Source: Deltaproteobacteria bacterium (GTDB lineage: Bacteria; Desulfobacterota; Dissulfuribacteria; Dissulfuribacterales; QOAL01). Taken from it: DNA of 7,941 nucleotides. Position 1 is the stretch's first letter, and each line of letters starts with the position of its first letter. Location of the stretch: positions 1 to 7,941 of the forward strand of contig JAMOUE010000260.1 of NCBI GenBank assembly GCA_027068235.1, read 5' to 3'. Of this stretch, positions 6,844 to 7,941 are shown piece after piece. The notes under the pieces were generated by a model. The model saw only the letters and a list, made by a program, of their open reading frames with translations, ran no database searches and was not told the origin of the DNA. A program made the position numbers and the translations under genes.

Positions 6844-7941
6844 ATGAACTTTGGAAATGTAAAGCTCAATAGACGCCTTGCCATAATGTTTCCCATGGGA
6901 TTTGCATCCGGGCTTCCTCTTGCCCTATCAGGTGGCACCCTTCAGGCTTGGCTTACAACAGCAGGAGTAGATATAAAGACCATTGGCCTTTTTTCAATGG
7001 TAGCCATACCTTACACATTTAAGTTTATATGGTCTCCTTTAATGGATAGCATATCCATACCTGTGCTAGGTAGGAGGCGCGGCTGGATATTTCTGTGTCA
7101 GACACTTCTTGCCATACTCTGTGCCTCCATGGCCCTACTAAATCCATCTCATCACACTGCACTAATTGCAATGGCTGCCCTGTTACTTGCCTTTTTCTCT
7201 GCCTCTCAAGATATAGTAATAGATGCATACAGAACAGATATACTAAAAGAGCGAGAACGGGGCCTTGGAGTTGGCCTAACGGTCACTGGATACAGGATGG
7301 CAATGCTTGTCTCTGGGGCACTTGCACTTATTCTTGCAGATCATATTGGCTGGAAACACACTTATCTTACAATGGCTCTAATAATGGCAATCACCACCTG
7401 TTTCACCCTCATTGCTCCAGAGCCGGAAAAAGGCCAGTTCAGACCTCCAAACCTCTACGAAGCCGTTGTGGCTCCTTTAAAAGATCTTTTTGCACGAGAA
7501 GCCATGTGGCTAATGCTTTTACTCATTGTCCTTTACAAACTTGGCGATGCCTTTGCAGGCACCCTTACCACGGCCTTTTTAATAAGAGGTGCTGGCTTTA
7601 CGCCAACAGACGTTGGCACCATTAACAAGGGCTTGGGACTACTGGCAACAATAGCTGGAGCCATGACTGGTGGGGCGCTCATGACACGCATGGGGCTCTT
7701 TCGATCTCTTATGCTTTTCGGGGTTCTTCAGGCCATATCAAATCTGGCATTCATGGCCCTTGCAATGGTAGGGAAAAACTATCTGATGATGATCTTTGCA
7801 GTTGGCCTTGAAAATATCTGTGGCGGAATGGGAACCGCCGCCTTTGTATCACTCCTAATGGCCCTTTGCAACGTGCAATTCAGCGCCACTCAGTATGCCC
7901 TTCTCTCTGCATTAGCATCTATTGGCAGGGTCTTTGTAGGG
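6844..7941 (+). CDS. ampG: AmpG muropeptide permease (3' end missing)
   Basis: AmpG is an inner-membrane major-facilitator protein that imports GlcNAc-anhydroMurNAc peptides released during wall turnover, feeding cell-wall recycling and, in some Gram-negatives, AmpC beta-lactamase induction. The frame runs open for 366 codons to the right edge; E. coli AmpG has 491, so roughly a quarter is outside. From memory the match to E. coli AmpG is high in blocks: GFASGLPLALSGGTLQAWL (19-37), FKFIWSPLMD (59-68), GRRRGW (76-81), SASQDIVIDAYRTD (119-132), LYKLGDAFAGTLTT (230-243), NKGLGLLATIAGA (261-273) and CGGMGTAAFVSLLMALCN (326-343). ATG 6844 puts the first block at the same distance from the start as in E. 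coli. The nearest AGGAG (6823-6827) is 16 bases from the ATG, too far to be a normal ribosome binding site, and no in-frame ATG, GTG or TTG lies between the permease start and 6844. Confidence 0.95.
   Translation, partial: MNFGNVKLNRRLAIMFPMGFASGLPLALSGGTLQAWLTTAGVDIKTIGLFSMVAIPYTFKFIWSPLMDSISIPVLGRRRGWIFLCQTLLAILCASMALLNPSHHTALIAMAALLLAFFSASQDIVIDAYRTDILKERERGLGVGLTVTGYRMAMLVSGALALILADHIGWKHTYLTMALIMAITTCFTLIAPEPEKGQFRPPNLYEAVVAPLKDLFAREAMWLMLLLIVLYKLGDAFAGTLTTAFLIRGAGFTPTDVGTINKGLGLLATIAGAMTGGALMTRMGLFRSLMLFGVLQAISNLAFMALAMVGKNYLMMIFAVGLENICGGMGTAAFVSLLMALCNVQFSATQYALLSALASIGRVFVG

Noticed and set aside
7095..7625. Plus-strand open frame of 176 codons rich in Cys, His and Trp
   Set aside because: It is an alternative frame within ampG, whose own frame matches AmpG along its whole length; the odd composition comes from frame-shifted hydrophobic codons.
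1..7941. A previously undescribed multi-gene system such as defence, mobile or RNA-guided elements
   Set aside because: Every substantial open region is accounted for by a known family. No repeats, RNA genes, integrase, transposase or toxin-antitoxin-like pair is visible, and no gap exceeds about 60 bases.

Overview
This window looks like chromosomal DNA of a Gram-negative bacterium. AmpG (recycling of cell-wall muropeptides across the inner membrane) and a WbpE-type sugar aminotransferase (surface polysaccharide) both fit that. Base composition is mid-40s percent G+C by eye, with frequent ATA, AGA and AGG codons. Gene density is very high and there are no RNA genes, insertion sequences or CRISPR repeats. 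The overall style would suit a Thermodesulfobacteriota-type (former Deltaproteobacteria) genome, but that placement is a low-confidence inference.

Positions 2 to 5737 hold seven genes on the plus strand with gaps of only about 7 to 30 bases. In order they are: a cysteine desulfurase of the selenocysteine-lyase-like kind (its start lies outside the window), a WbpE-like DegT/DnrJ family aminotransferase, purB (adenylosuccinate lyase), pyrE (orotate phosphoribosyltransferase), a SagB-type nitroreductase-fold flavoenzyme, radC, and tadA (tRNA adenosine deaminase). The spacing suggests one transcript. Its functions are mixed: sulfur or selenium mobilisation, nucleotide-sugar amination, purine and pyrimidine synthesis, an unassigned redox step, a JAMM-domain protein and tRNA editing. 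A hairpin followed by a T run at 5748-5775 is a plausible terminator for it.

Convergent to this run, on the minus strand (5755-6783), is a lone FecCD/BtuC-family ABC permease. Neither an ATPase nor a binding protein lies next to it. Diverging from it, with 60 bases between the two start codons, is ampG (6844 to the right edge, incomplete), of which 366 codons are visible.

All the genes fall into known families and all look intact apart from the two cut by the window edges. I see no convincing undescribed multi-gene system. The points most worth a second look are the stand-alone SagB-type enzyme with no azole-peptide partners, the orphan FecCD permease, and the selenocysteine-lyase-like active site of the first gene.
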